A DNA stretch of 64,000 nucleotides from Sphingobacteriales bacterium. GTDB taxonomy: Bacteria; Bacteroidota; Bacteroidia; Chitinophagales; JADIYW01. The stretch's first letter is position 1. Each line of letters begins with the position of its first letter. A program made the position numbers and the translations under genes. This document shows positions 17,838 to 26,280 of this stretch, piece after piece. The notes under the pieces are model-generated. The model made no database searches, was not told where the DNA came from, and saw nothing but the letters and a program-made list of their open reading frames with translations. Location of the stretch: contig JADJYT010000010.1 of NCBI GenBank assembly GCA_016719635.1, forward strand, positions 1-64,000, in the 5' to 3' direction.

Positions 17838-18500
17838 ATGAAAAATCAATCAGACTTACAAGAAGAAAAAACTATTGGTGCCTTGAATATAGTTGTCATT
17901 GTATTGTCCATCTATGTTTTACTCGCATTGTTAGTTGATACATTCTTTAAACTACCTACTGAAACATCAAGGCTCCTCGACCAAGTTGATAATGCAATCT
18001 GCATTTTCTTCTTATTAGAATTTCTTATTCGATTTATTAAGGCACAAAAAAAGTTGGTATTTATGAAATGGGGATGGATTGATCTTATTTCAAGTATTCC
18101 AACTTTTAATTTTTTAAGGGCTGGCAGAGCATTGAGACTAATAAGACTATTGAGAATATTAAGAGCATTTCGCTCAACCAAACATTTAGTAAGTCATATT
18201 TACCGAAATAGACCACAGGGTGCTTTTACAACTGTATCAGTTATTGCTATTCTAATGGTTATTTTTTCTGCAATAGCTATATTACAAGTTGAAACTGATC
18301 CGAACAGTAACATTAAAACAGCTGAAGATGCATTGTGGTGGGCATATGTTATTGTTACAACAGTCGGTTACGGAGATAGGTTTCCAGTAACAACAGAAGG
18401 AAGAATAATTGGTGCCTTACTAATGACAGTTGGTGTTGGTTTATTTGGAACATTTTCTGGCTTTGTTGCATCTTGGTTTTTATCCAATAAAGAACAGTAA
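17838..18500 (+). CDS. Voltage-gated potassium channel (Kv-type ion transporter)
   Basis: 220 residues from the ATG at 17838; an in-frame ATG at 17769 would add 23 residues not seen in the family. Six membrane segments fit: S1 (16-36), S2 (52-66), S3 (76-90), an S4 rich in Arg every third residue (94-112, RAGRALRLIRLLRILRAFR), S5 (130-150) and S6 (188-214). The pore has the K+ selectivity filter TTVGYGD (174-180). Length is typical of minimal bacterial Kv channels. The gene is AT-rich compared with nrdA, and with the next two genes forms a small island behind the tRNA-like RNA. Function: inner-membrane K+ conductance. Confidence 0.9.
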   Translation: MKNQSDLQEEKTIGALNIVVIVLSIYVLLALLVDTFFKLPTETSRLLDQVDNAICIFFLLEFLIRFIKAQKKLVFMKWGWIDLISSIPTFNFLRAGRALRLIRLLRILRAFRSTKHLVSHIYRNRPQGAFTTVSVIAILMVIFSAIAILQVETDPNSNIKTAEDALWWAYVIVTTVGYGDRFPVTTEGRIIGALLMTVGVGLFGTFSGFVASWFLSNKEQ

Positions 18501-18510
18501 AACACTCCTA

Positions 18511-19323
18511 ATGAATTCAGAAGAAATAGATGGGTTAAAACTGATTATTGAATTATCTCGTAAGGGAGTTATAAAAATAACCTCTGAAGAAATAGACTTT
18601 TTAGAGAATATCGTCAAAAGAGGGACAATGCCAACCTTAGATGATTCTAACTATAATAAGTTCAATGAAATTATTGATAAGGTTTACAACAAAATGGATC
18701 ATGAGCAAGCAAATAGAAATAAACAAAGATTAAGTAAAATAGATAATCTGCACACAAAAAAATTCAAACAGTTTCTAATTAATAAAGTATTAAATGACCT
18801 ACTGTTACTCAATACTGATGAAAACGTAATAAATACAATAAAAGAAATATCAGAAAAGAGTGATTTTTTCTCCTTAGATTTAACTTCAGCCATTAAGTTA
18901 GTTAAACAAAACCTCAATAAAGATATTACATTAAAGAAAGAGGAACTTAAATTATTAATATCCGATTGTTTAAGTCAATATGACGGAGCAATGAATGATG
19001 CCACCAGACAGGCTTTTGAATTTAATGATCTGTTATATATCGGAAATACCTGTGCAGATTCACGACCAATTTGTACTCATATAAAAGAAACTTATAATGG
19101 AAGGCTTACACTTAATCAATTAGAATCTATCTTAAATGAATACTGTCCTAACGGTATCCCTAGTGAAGAAATGATTACATACCAGACTATTAATGGAATT
19201 CAACGGACTTCAACAAAAGGAAGTGGGATGATTATTGGTACTACCGTCGAAAATTTTAGTCAGTTCCGAGGCGGGAAAGGATGCAGACATACGGCTATCT
19301 GGACTAAACATCGTAATTCTTAA
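18511..19323 (+). CDS. Orphan protein with phage-minor-head-like C-terminal motif
   Basis: 270 residues from ATG 18511, 10 bp after the channel stop. The N-terminal 150 residues are charged and helical (LSRKGVIKITSEEIDFLENIV; KKEELKLLISDCLSQYD). The C-terminus reads NDLLYIGNTCADSRPIC (183-188 DSRPIC), a GRLTLNQLESIL segment and finally GGKGCRHTAIW (254-260). The order D-T/S-R-P/x-C ... G-x-x-C-R-H is known from the C-terminal domain of Mu F-like/SPP1 gp7-type phage head proteins. Here it is detached from any phage module, so the present role is unknown. AT-rich codon use suggests transfer. Confidence 0.7.
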   Translation: MNSEEIDGLKLIIELSRKGVIKITSEEIDFLENIVKRGTMPTLDDSNYNKFNEIIDKVYNKMDHEQANRNKQRLSKIDNLHTKKFKQFLINKVLNDLLLLNTDENVINTIKEISEKSDFFSLDLTSAIKLVKQNLNKDITLKKEELKLLISDCLSQYDGAMNDATRQAFEFNDLLYIGNTCADSRPICTHIKETYNGRLTLNQLESILNEYCPNGIPSEEMITYQTINGIQRTSTKGSGMIIGTTVENFSQFRGGKGCRHTAIWTKHRNS

Positions 19324-19465
19324 CCTACATTGGTTGCCATACGACCCTCTAATCATTTATATCTACTCTTTCTATCAGTATAGAGATTAAAGATTGTAAG
19401 AACAGAAAGGGAAAAATCATAATTACAAATTAAATTAATAGTATACTTTTACAAAAAATAGTTTT

Positions 19466-19948
19466 ATGATCTCACCCAAAATGAAAACAATCCTTGAGTT
19501 TATAAACAACAAGAACCCAGAAGGATTTCTATGCTACGACTTTCAGTATTATTTAAAATACTTTGAATATGATTATTATCATCTAATTAGGCACCTTAAT
19601 GACAAATCAAACAGGATGCAAATATGCTGGAATCAGTATATAAAGAGGACATACATGGATAAAAATGATGACCTGTATTTTCAAATTCAAGAATACAAGA
19701 AAGGGAAATCGCTTGATGACAGAATAAATTATGAAATAGGTGACAAAATTTATTTATTTTTAGAAGATGATGTCAAAAAATTCATTGAATTAAAATACCC
19801 AAGAATTATCTCTATAAAACAACAACTAAAAAGGAGAGCAGACAGTGTGTATCAAAAGATAAAAAGCAATATAAAAATGATTGCAGCTACTATTACAATC
19901 GCTTACTACATACACAAATTCATTTTACTTTTCATTCACCCTTTTTAG
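19466..19948 (+). CDS. Hypothetical protein with C-terminal membrane helix
   Basis: 160 residues, unrecognised. Aromatic and charged N-terminal part (FLCYDFQYYLKYFEYDYYHLIRHL), then a lysine-rich stretch (IKQQLKRRADSVYQKIKSNIK) before one C-terminal hydrophobic segment (AATITIAYYIHKFILLFI). It looks like a tail-anchored protein with its bulk in the cytoplasm. Very AT-rich, like the two genes before it. A REP-like element follows 40 bp after the stop. Confidence 0.6.
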   Translation: MISPKMKTILEFINNKNPEGFLCYDFQYYLKYFEYDYYHLIRHLNDKSNRMQICWNQYIKRTYMDKNDDLYFQIQEYKKGKSLDDRINYEIGDKIYLFLEDDVKKFIELKYPRIISIKQQLKRRADSVYQKIKSNIKMIAATITIAYYIHKFILLFIHPF

Positions 19949-19988
19949 TCTGGCAAACGTTGGCAGGGTTTCATAAAATAATAGCAAT

Positions 19989-20017
19989 ATTTCTCCTCGT
20001 TCCTCGTCGAAATGACA
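19989..20017. repeat. REP-like palindromic element, copy 2
   Basis: TTTCTCCTCGTTCCTCGTCG followed by AAATGACA matches the minus strand of the element at 9203-9239 in most positions. It lies at the right border of the AT-rich island. Confidence 0.6.
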
Positions 20018-20097
20018 GGATGCAAAAGAGAGCGGATTGTGTTCCTGACGTCTTTGTGTAAAATAAATACAATGTATAAAACCCGATTTTTACACTT

Positions 20098-20514
20098 TTA
20101 TTTCCCTGATTTCATCTCCTCCAGCATCGCAAGGATCTTATCCAGTTTTTCCACCTCGATCTTGTTGAGTTGTTTTTGCAGCGATTCGATTTCAAACTTT
20201 GCCTCCAGGTTGGTCTGATAGTCGTCATACGCCTGGGCCCGGTCGCGGTCTGACTGCCTGTTTTGCGCCATCATGATGATGGGTGCGGCATAGGCCGCCT
20301 GAGTGGAGAATAACAGATTCAGCAGGATAAAGGGATACGGATCCCAGTGACGGACAAAGCCCAGTATATTTAATCCCATCCAAACCGCGACAATGATCGT
20401 TTGTATAACAATGAATCTCCAGGAGCCCATTCCGCTTGCTACCTTGTCGGCCAGTTTTTGTCCGAACGTGGACGAACTTACATGTACTTCATGCCAGTTT
20501 TTAGGTGTTCTCAT
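20098..20514 (-). CDS. DUF1003 domain membrane protein
   Basis: 138 residues. Two hydrophobic segments (about 33-52 and 62-80) sit in the DUF1003 pattern SWRFIVIQTIIVAVWMGLNI, then PYPFILLNLLFSTQAAYAAPIIMMAQNRQ. A C-terminal coiled coil follows (FEIESLQKQLNKIEVEKLDKILAMLEEM). It is likely an inner-membrane protein with a cytoplasmic coiled coil; the family's function is unknown. It starts 8 bp after the stop of the DUF1028 gene and is the last gene of the minus-strand run. Confidence 0.88.
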   Translation of the reverse strand: MRTPKNWHEVHVSSSTFGQKLADKVASGMGSWRFIVIQTIIVAVWMGLNILGFVRHWDPYPFILLNLLFSTQAAYAAPIIMMAQNRQSDRDRAQAYDDYQTNLEAKFEIESLQKQLNKIEVEKLDKILAMLEEMKSGK

Positions 20515-20522
20515 AGTGTCGT

Positions 20523-21506
20523 TTATTTTATTAAAAGGGGTAATTCTTTATCCGTAACGGTGAGCAATCCGCAGGGCACCAAACGTTTCGTCAGTTCCCG
20601 CCAGTTGGCATCTTTTTCATAGATCTTTTGCAGAATCGCCGCCGCTTCTGTAATTCTTTTATTGTTTGCCAGCGTGATGGCTGTCCAGTACTGCATCTCC
20701 AGATTGGAAGGAAGCATTTTCATGGCAGCGCTGTATTCCTCCATCGCACCTTTCATATCATTTTTTTCCGTGAGCAGGTCGCCGGTGTTCATGTGTTCGT
20801 AGGCTCTGAAAACTTTTAACAAACGCTGCAATTCCAGAATCGGTTCCTTGCCGTCGTCCACGCGCAGGTCAATTAGACGGTCTTCCCAGGGTTTGCCGGA
20901 ACTGCGGGGCTTCACCACAAGCAGAGCCGCCGATTGTTTGCCGCGGATATCACCACCCGCCGCCTGCGCCGCTTTCATCACGTCGATGATTCTTTCCGGC
21001 AATGGTTTTCCGGCAGACGTCCGCCACGCCTTTTCCATAGCCGGCACCACCTTATCCGTCAGCATCATATTGGCCTGCACGGAAAAATCCTGTCCGTTCT
21101 GATGGTCGGCAAACTGTATGCAATTCTTGCCGGTATGCGTGGCCACCCGGCCAAAAGTGTCTATGATGGCGACCTGACGGACTTCCCGGCCGGAGTCACC
21201 TGACAATAGACTGTCCAGCGCTTCCTGCGGTGATTTGCCCTGTTTCAGTAAATCCAGGCCGCGCATGCCAAAGGAGACATTGACGAATGACTGCGTCGCC
21301 ACAGCACCGACACCGGCTTCCGCCCAGGAAACCACCGTTCCGACACTGAACCAGTGTGATTGCACGCCTACCGCCATCTCCCCGGTTTTTTCATCGCGGG
21401 CGACGATGGAAAAGGTATGGGCAAAGGGTTCCTTATGGAAGGCTGGCTTTGCGTTTAAAAGAAAGGACAGGCCCGTAAAAAGCAGACTGATCGCCGTTCG
21501 AAACAT
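20523..21506 (-). CDS. DUF1028 family secreted protein with TPR-like C-terminus
   Basis: 327 residues with a signal peptide (MFRTAISLLFTGLSFLLNAKPA). DUF1028 covers about 27-220: HTFSIVARDEKTGEMAVGVQSHWFSVG, AEAGVGAVATQSFVN, GGDIRGKQSAALLVV, an Ntn-hydrolase-like fold. The C-terminal 80 residues (EHMNTGDLLTEKNDMKGAMEEYSAAMKMLPSNLEMQYWTAI) look like two TPR units. It probably acts in the periplasm or outside the cell as a hydrolase of unknown substrate. It is separated from the YfcE-like gene by 35 bp. Confidence 0.85.
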   Translation of the reverse strand: MFRTAISLLFTGLSFLLNAKPAFHKEPFAHTFSIVARDEKTGEMAVGVQSHWFSVGTVVSWAEAGVGAVATQSFVNVSFGMRGLDLLKQGKSPQEALDSLLSGDSGREVRQVAIIDTFGRVATHTGKNCIQFADHQNGQDFSVQANMMLTDKVVPAMEKAWRTSAGKPLPERIIDVMKAAQAAGGDIRGKQSAALLVVKPRSSGKPWEDRLIDLRVDDGKEPILELQRLLKVFRAYEHMNTGDLLTEKNDMKGAMEEYSAAMKMLPSNLEMQYWTAITLANNKRITEAAAILQKIYEKDANWRELTKRLVPCGLLTVTDKELPLLIK

Positions 21507-21541
21507 GGTATAAGATTTAGATTAAAGTTAGGGAGAAAGTA

Positions 21542-22045
21542 TTACAATTTTCCCCTTAATCCCAATTCTATCAACTCCATCTTTTGAGGCTTGCCGTTTT
21601 CTATCTCAAAACGGATAATGGTTTTGGTTTTGTGGAATCCGTGTATTCCGGCCGCACCCGGATTGACATATAAGAAACCATGCTTCGGGTCTTTCATCAC
21701 CTTGACGATATGCGAATGCCCGCAGACGAGGATATCGGGTTTTTCGTGTCTCAGAAGTGCGTTGACATAGGCATTGTATTTTCCCACGGCACCGGCAATA
21801 TGGGTGATCATAACCTTGCTCCCTTCCACCTTTATCAGCCGGGTTTCGGGGAATTCGGCGCGCAGCTCATGCCCGTCTATATTTCCATAAACGGCATACA
21901 GCGGCTTGAAGGCTTTAAGCTTATCCGTCACTTCCTGTGTACCGATATCACCGGCATGCCAGATCATGTCCACATCTTTAAAATGTTCGAAGACCTGCTC
22001 GTCCAGAAAGCCGTGTGTGTCCGATAATATACCGATACGTGTCAT
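21542..22045 (-). CDS. YfcE/MJ0936-type metallophosphodiesterase
   Basis: 167 residues, cytoplasmic. Metal-binding motifs in order: D9-x-H11 in ILSDTHG, HAGD (30-33), GNID (54-57), THIAG (81-85), GHSH (109-112) and NPGA near 128. This set defines the calcineurin-like phosphodiesterase family of short YfcE-type proteins. The physiological substrate is not known for most members. The start directly follows the MFS stop codon, so the two are co-transcribed. Confidence 0.92.
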   Translation of the reverse strand: MTRIGILSDTHGFLDEQVFEHFKDVDMIWHAGDIGTQEVTDKLKAFKPLYAVYGNIDGHELRAEFPETRLIKVEGSKVMITHIAGAVGKYNAYVNALLRHEKPDILVCGHSHIVKVMKDPKHGFLYVNPGAAGIHGFHKTKTIIRFEIENGKPQKMELIELGLRGKL

Positions 22046-23239
22046 CTAATTTCTGATAATTTTAGCATAAAGGAAGGTTGCTATCGTACTCAAGATAGCA
22101 ATACCCAACCATAAAACCTTAAATCCGGTGTGCTGTGCCGTTACAGAACCCAGAAACGGGCCGACTGTTTGCGAAAACGCCCACACCATCGTCCAGATGG
22201 CGGCATACTGTCCGCGGTTGGTATCGTCGGTACGGCTCATCCAGAAGTTGACCAGCACGGAGAAGGCAAACATCTCACTCAGGGTAATCATCGTCATCAT
22301 CATAAACGCGCCGAGAAAGTTCAGATGAAAAAAGGATGCAAACAGATAAGCGGCAACATGAAAGGAAACGCCCAGAATGATGGCTCTCCGCTTCGACCAG
22401 TTTCGCTCTACCCAGTAAATGACGGTCATTTCTATGAGGACAATCAGGATTCCATTCCACGATGCGAGATAGCCGATGAGATTCTCTTCAAGGTGCAGGT
22501 CTTTTTTGAAGAAGACAGGCAGGTTGGTAAACAACTGAACGAAGCAACTCAGATAAATCACCGATACCAGGATAAACTGTACAAACACCTTGTCTGCAAA
22601 TACCGAAACCTTTTGTGTGCTGTCTTTTACCATTTCCTTAATTTCCCTCGTGTATTTATCCGGCAACAAATACCATAACATGATGGCCGCAAGTATATTG
22701 GTGATGCCATCTATCCAAAACAATAACTGATAAGAATGGTGTGCGATAAATCCTCCCAGCCCGGCACCGACAGCCCAACCTAAATTGAAAGACAGGCGCA
22801 TCAATGTAAAGGATCGCATACGGTTTTCTTCCGTGCTGAATTTACCCATCGCCGCAGAGTTAGCCGGACGGAAAGCCTCATTGACCATTGCCAGTAAAAA
22901 AGTAAAGATACAGATGGCATAATAGTTTCCGAGCTGGCCTAAGATGATAAATCCGATACCACCAAAGAACAAACTCAACAATTGGATTTTATAAAACCCG
23001 ATGTTATCCGTCAGCCTGCCTCCGAAATAACTGCCGATAAACGCACCGATTCCCCATAAGCTCATCACCACGCCCGCCTGACTGATGCTGCAACCCAACT
23101 GGGAGGTAAGGTATAGCATCAGGAACGGAATGACCATCGTGCCGCAGCGGTTGATCAGATTCACCAGTGCCAGCAACCAGATTTCCCGGGAAAGTCCCTT
23201 GTAGGCTCTCAAATAATATCGGATGGCATTTGCAATCAT
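22046..23239 (-). CDS. Major facilitator superfamily transporter
   Basis: 397 residues with about 12 hydrophobic segments. The loop between helices 2 and 3, SYFGGRLTDNIGFYKIQ, is the MFS signature GxxxDRxGRR-like motif in a variant form. FRPANSAAMGKFSTEENRMRSFTLMRLSFNLGWAVGAGLGGF matches drug-efflux-type MFS proteins. No substrate can be assigned. It lies in a minus-strand run between miaA and the phosphodiesterase. Confidence 0.88.
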   Translation of the reverse strand: MIANAIRYYLRAYKGLSREIWLLALVNLINRCGTMVIPFLMLYLTSQLGCSISQAGVVMSLWGIGAFIGSYFGGRLTDNIGFYKIQLLSLFFGGIGFIILGQLGNYYAICIFTFLLAMVNEAFRPANSAAMGKFSTEENRMRSFTLMRLSFNLGWAVGAGLGGFIAHHSYQLLFWIDGITNILAAIMLWYLLPDKYTREIKEMVKDSTQKVSVFADKVFVQFILVSVIYLSCFVQLFTNLPVFFKKDLHLEENLIGYLASWNGILIVLIEMTVIYWVERNWSKRRAIILGVSFHVAAYLFASFFHLNFLGAFMMMTMITLSEMFAFSVLVNFWMSRTDDTNRGQYAAIWTMVWAFSQTVGPFLGSVTAQHTGFKVLWLGIAILSTIATFLYAKIIRN

Positions 23240-23283
23240 AACTGATCTAAAAGTAAGTATCTGTCGGTAAACATTGAATGAAA

Positions 23284-24216
23284 TTACTTTATCACTCCAT
23301 CAATAAAATCTATGATTTTGCGGATCTGGGCGGGCTCAAACCAGGTATAGTCGCTGTTCTTATGAAAAAAGGTAAGCTGCCGTTTGGCATACTGACGGGT
23401 ATGCAGTTTAATCAATTCCACGGCTGCCTCGAGGGTGGTTTTCCCTTCTATACAGTCAAACAGTTCCTTATAGCCAACCGTTTGCAGGGCATTATGGTTT
23501 CTGAAAGGATATACCGATTTTGCCTCTTCCAGAAATCCGCGACGCATCATTTCGTCCACTCGGGTGTGGATGTTGTGGTGCAGCTGTTCTTTTGACACCT
23601 TCAATCCGATTTTTATCGGAATAATCCCTAAGCGAATTAAGGAGGATTCTCTTTCGTCGGCTGATTTCTTGAACGAAGAAAACTTCTGTCCCGTTCCGAT
23701 ACAGACTTCCAGCGCACGAATGACCCGTTGGGGATTATGGATGTCCATCGCATGAAAAGTCTCCGGATCCAGTTCGCCTAACTGCTGCTGTAATGGTTCA
23801 ATGCCCTTTTCTTTAACCCGCTGATTCAGCATTTCTCTGATTGCCGGATCTACAGATGGAATTTCATCAAATCCATACAAGAGCGCATTGATATAGAATC
23901 CGGTTCCGCCGCACAACACCACCACATCTTTTTTTTTGTATAATTCCTGCAGCAGCGCCAGCACCTCCCGTTCATATTCGCCGGCAGATACATTTTCTGA
24001 AATACTTTTATTCGCAATAAAATGATGCTGTACTTCAGCCAGTTCTTCCACACCCGGGCGCGCCACTCCGATATTCAATTCTTTAAACAGTTGGCGGGAA
24101 TCTGCTGAAATGATTTCCGTATGATACTGTTTGGCCAACTGTATGGCAACGGCTGTCTTTCCAACTGCCGTTGGTCCGGCAATGACGATCAGGTATTTCG
24201 AACAGGAATCTATCAT
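23284..24216 (-). CDS. miaA: tRNA dimethylallyltransferase
   Basis: 310 residues. It adds a dimethylallyl group to A37 of tRNAs reading UNN codons, stabilising codon pairing. P-loop GPTAVGKT (14-21), SADSRQLF (37-44) with the conserved substrate-binding Asp, GGTGFYINAL, and the C-terminal GYKELFDCI and KLHTRQYAKRQLTFF motifs are all present. The start lies 2 bp after the stop of the CCA-adding enzyme gene, so the two tRNA-processing genes are co-expressed. Confidence 0.96.
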   Translation of the reverse strand: MIDSCSKYLIVIAGPTAVGKTAVAIQLAKQYHTEIISADSRQLFKELNIGVARPGVEELAEVQHHFIANKSISENVSAGEYEREVLALLQELYKKKDVVVLCGGTGFYINALLYGFDEIPSVDPAIREMLNQRVKEKGIEPLQQQLGELDPETFHAMDIHNPQRVIRALEVCIGTGQKFSSFKKSADERESSLIRLGIIPIKIGLKVSKEQLHHNIHTRVDEMMRRGFLEEAKSVYPFRNHNALQTVGYKELFDCIEGKTTLEAAVELIKLHTRQYAKRQLTFFHKNSDYTWFEPAQIRKIIDFIDGVIK

Positions 24217-24218
24217 GA

Positions 24219-25661
24219 TTAAGATTTCTCACTATCGTTCGAAATGACATTTGGAGACAAATCCATCTCCCTTCCTTTTTCCAGCATCCGCAGATAGGCG
24301 GCATCAAAATCATTGGGAATGATACCGTCTAAAATACAGTCCCTGATATATTCTTTAATGACACCGACTTCCCGGGATGGTTTGATTCCGAAAGTCTTCA
24401 TGATCAGTTCACCGTCTATCGGAGGCTGCCAGTTGCGGATATGATCGCGCTCCTCCACTTCCTTTATTTTCTGAAGCACCATTTTCAGGTTCTCCTTATA
24501 CCGTTTCACTTTCTCTTCATTCTTGGAGGTGATGTCTGCATCGCACAACAACAACAGGCTCTCCAAATCCTCACCGGCGTCAAACAGTATCCTGCGTATC
24601 GCGGAATCGGTGATATTTTCTTTGGTTAATGAAATAGGGCGCAAGTGCAGCATGACCATCTTCTGTACAAACTTCATCTTTTCATCTAACGGCAGTTTCA
24701 GACGCGCAAAAATTTTGGGTGTCCATTTTGCGCCTACCACCTCATGCCCGTGAAAGGTCCAGCCGTGGCCGTCTTCAAAACGCTGGGTGGCCGGTTTGGC
24801 AATATCGTGCAGGATGGCGGCCCATCGCAGCCATAAATCATTGGAGTTTTCCGATAAATTATCGAGTACTTTCAGGGTATGGTAGAAATTATCCTTGTGT
24901 CCGTAATTATCCTGTACAGAAACACCCTGCAGCCTGACCATTTCGGGGAAAAACTGATGCAGGAGTCTGGTATTGAATAACAATTTAAAACCAATGGAAG
25001 GCTGTCCGGATAAAATTATCTTGTTGAGTTCATCCGTAATCCTTTCCTGTGAAATGATTTGTAACCTGTTCGCCAGCGGCCCGATGCACTGATACGTTCT
25101 ATCTTCTATCCTGAAATTCAACTGGGCGGCAAAACGCACCGCCCGCATCATGCGGAGCGGGTCATCATCAAATGTGATATTCGGATCCAGCGGTGTACGC
25201 AGGATACCGTTTTTCAAATCTTCCAGCCCGTTAAACGGGTCAATAATTTCCCCAAATCTATTTTCCGATAAACAGATGGCCAGAGCATTGATGGTAAAGT
25301 CCCTGCGATTCTGGTCATCTTCCAGGGTTCCGTCTTCGACAATGGGCTTGCGGGAATCTCTCTGATAAGATTCCTTTCGGGCGCCGACAAACTCCAGCTC
25401 AATATCGTATAAACGGATTTGCGCCGTCCCGAAATTTTTGAAATACGAAACATGGGGTCTCGGAATAATACTGTCTGCTGCTTTCATCGCCAGCTCAATA
25501 CCGCTTCCCACGCATACGATGTCAATATCCTTGCAGTCTCTGCCGAGTATCTTATCGCGCACAAATCCCCCGACGGCAAATGCTTCTACATTCAACGCCG
25601 CAGCGCTTTTGGCAATAATTTGCAGTAATTCCACCTCCCTTTCTGAAAACTGTAATTGCAT
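24219..25661 (-). CDS. CCA tRNA nucleotidyltransferase with HD domain
   Basis: 480 residues, class II nucleotidyltransferase that adds or repairs the 3' CCA of tRNAs. Signature GGFVRD (31-36) followed by D45-x-D47, then RRDFTINALA, DPLRMMRAVRFAAQL, and an HD domain with LHDIAKP and a FHGHEVVG segment at about residues 295-325. The two tRNA genes' 3' ends in this window do not encode CCA, so the enzyme should be essential. The last residues, NVISNDSEKS, are encoded by a REP-like element (24222-24249) that has invaded the 3' end and supplied a new stop. Confidence 0.93.
   Translation of the reverse strand: MQLQFSEREVELLQIIAKSAAALNVEAFAVGGFVRDKILGRDCKDIDIVCVGSGIELAMKAADSIIPRPHVSYFKNFGTAQIRLYDIELEFVGARKESYQRDSRKPIVEDGTLEDDQNRRDFTINALAICLSENRFGEIIDPFNGLEDLKNGILRTPLDPNITFDDDPLRMMRAVRFAAQLNFRIEDRTYQCIGPLANRLQIISQERITDELNKIILSGQPSIGFKLLFNTRLLHQFFPEMVRLQGVSVQDNYGHKDNFYHTLKVLDNLSENSNDLWLRWAAILHDIAKPATQRFEDGHGWTFHGHEVVGAKWTPKIFARLKLPLDEKMKFVQKMVMLHLRPISLTKENITDSAIRRILFDAGEDLESLLLLCDADITSKNEEKVKRYKENLKMVLQKIKEVEERDHIRNWQPPIDGELIMKTFGIKPSREVGVIKEYIRDCILDGIIPNDFDAAYLRMLEKGREMDLSPNVISNDSEKS
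24222..24249. repeat. REP-like element forming the 3' end of the CCA-enzyme gene, copy 3
   Basis: AGATTTCTCACTATCGTTCG then AAATGACA is a member of the palindromic family seen at 9203 and 19989. It is read on the minus strand as ISNDSEKS, the tail of the upstream gene. Confidence 0.6.
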
Positions 25662-25693
25662 GGCTGTAAATATAAGACAAGTAGCAGGAAAAG

Positions 25694-26260
25694 TTATCTC
25701 AAATACTGAATGGAGTTATCGTCCAGTATTTTTATCAGCTTAGACGGATATTTATAAACAGATGTATCGTATCGTTCATCAATCACCAGGTCAGCAGCCT
25801 GCATAATTCCGGGGGCGATATCACTGAATACAGCAGGTGCGGGTTGCCCGGAAATATTGGCAGAGGTGCTGACAACAGGCTTGCCGAATGCTTTTATCAT
25901 TGCCTGGCAAAACGGATGGCGGACAATCCGTATCGCAATGGTATCATCCGCATTCACCGCATTGGGGGCCATATTTCTGGGACAGGAATAAATGACGGTA
26001 GTGGGCAGCTCCGCTGAATCCAGCAGTGTGGCGGTATCTTCATCGATATCTGCATATCGTTTCAGCATTTCCAATGAATCCACCAATACTATCAGGCTTT
26101 TTTCTTTGGGGCGATGTTTGATGGCGAAGATTTTATCGACAGCAGCTTCATTCGTTGCATCACAGCCGATTCCCCAGATGGTATCGGTTGGATACAAAAT
26201 GGTTTGTCCGTTTTGGAGAGCCGAAACCGCTGCTTCTATATCTTTGTGTTTAACACCCAC
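25694..26260 (-). CDS. L-threonylcarbamoyladenylate synthase (Sua5/YrdC/YciO family)
   Basis: 188 residues. Makes threonylcarbamoyl-AMP for the t6A37 modification of ANN-decoding tRNAs. Motifs: LYPTDTIWGIGCDA (22-35), KHRPKEKSLIVLVDS, IAIRIVRHPFCQAMI, and VSTSANISGQPAP. Length is that of the short TsaC/YrdC form without the C-terminal Sua5 domain. It could instead be a YciO paralogue of unclear function; the PTDT...GIG and STSANISG sequences favour true synthase activity. It ends 32 bp before the CCA-enzyme gene. Confidence 0.9.
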   Translation of the reverse strand: MGVKHKDIEAAVSALQNGQTILYPTDTIWGIGCDATNEAAVDKIFAIKHRPKEKSLIVLVDSLEMLKRYADIDEDTATLLDSAELPTTVIYSCPRNMAPNAVNADDTIAIRIVRHPFCQAMIKAFGKPVVSTSANISGQPAPAVFSDIAPGIMQAADLVIDERYDTSVYKYPSKLIKILDDNSIQYLR

Positions 26261-26280
26261 AGAATGGATTAATAGGAGTT

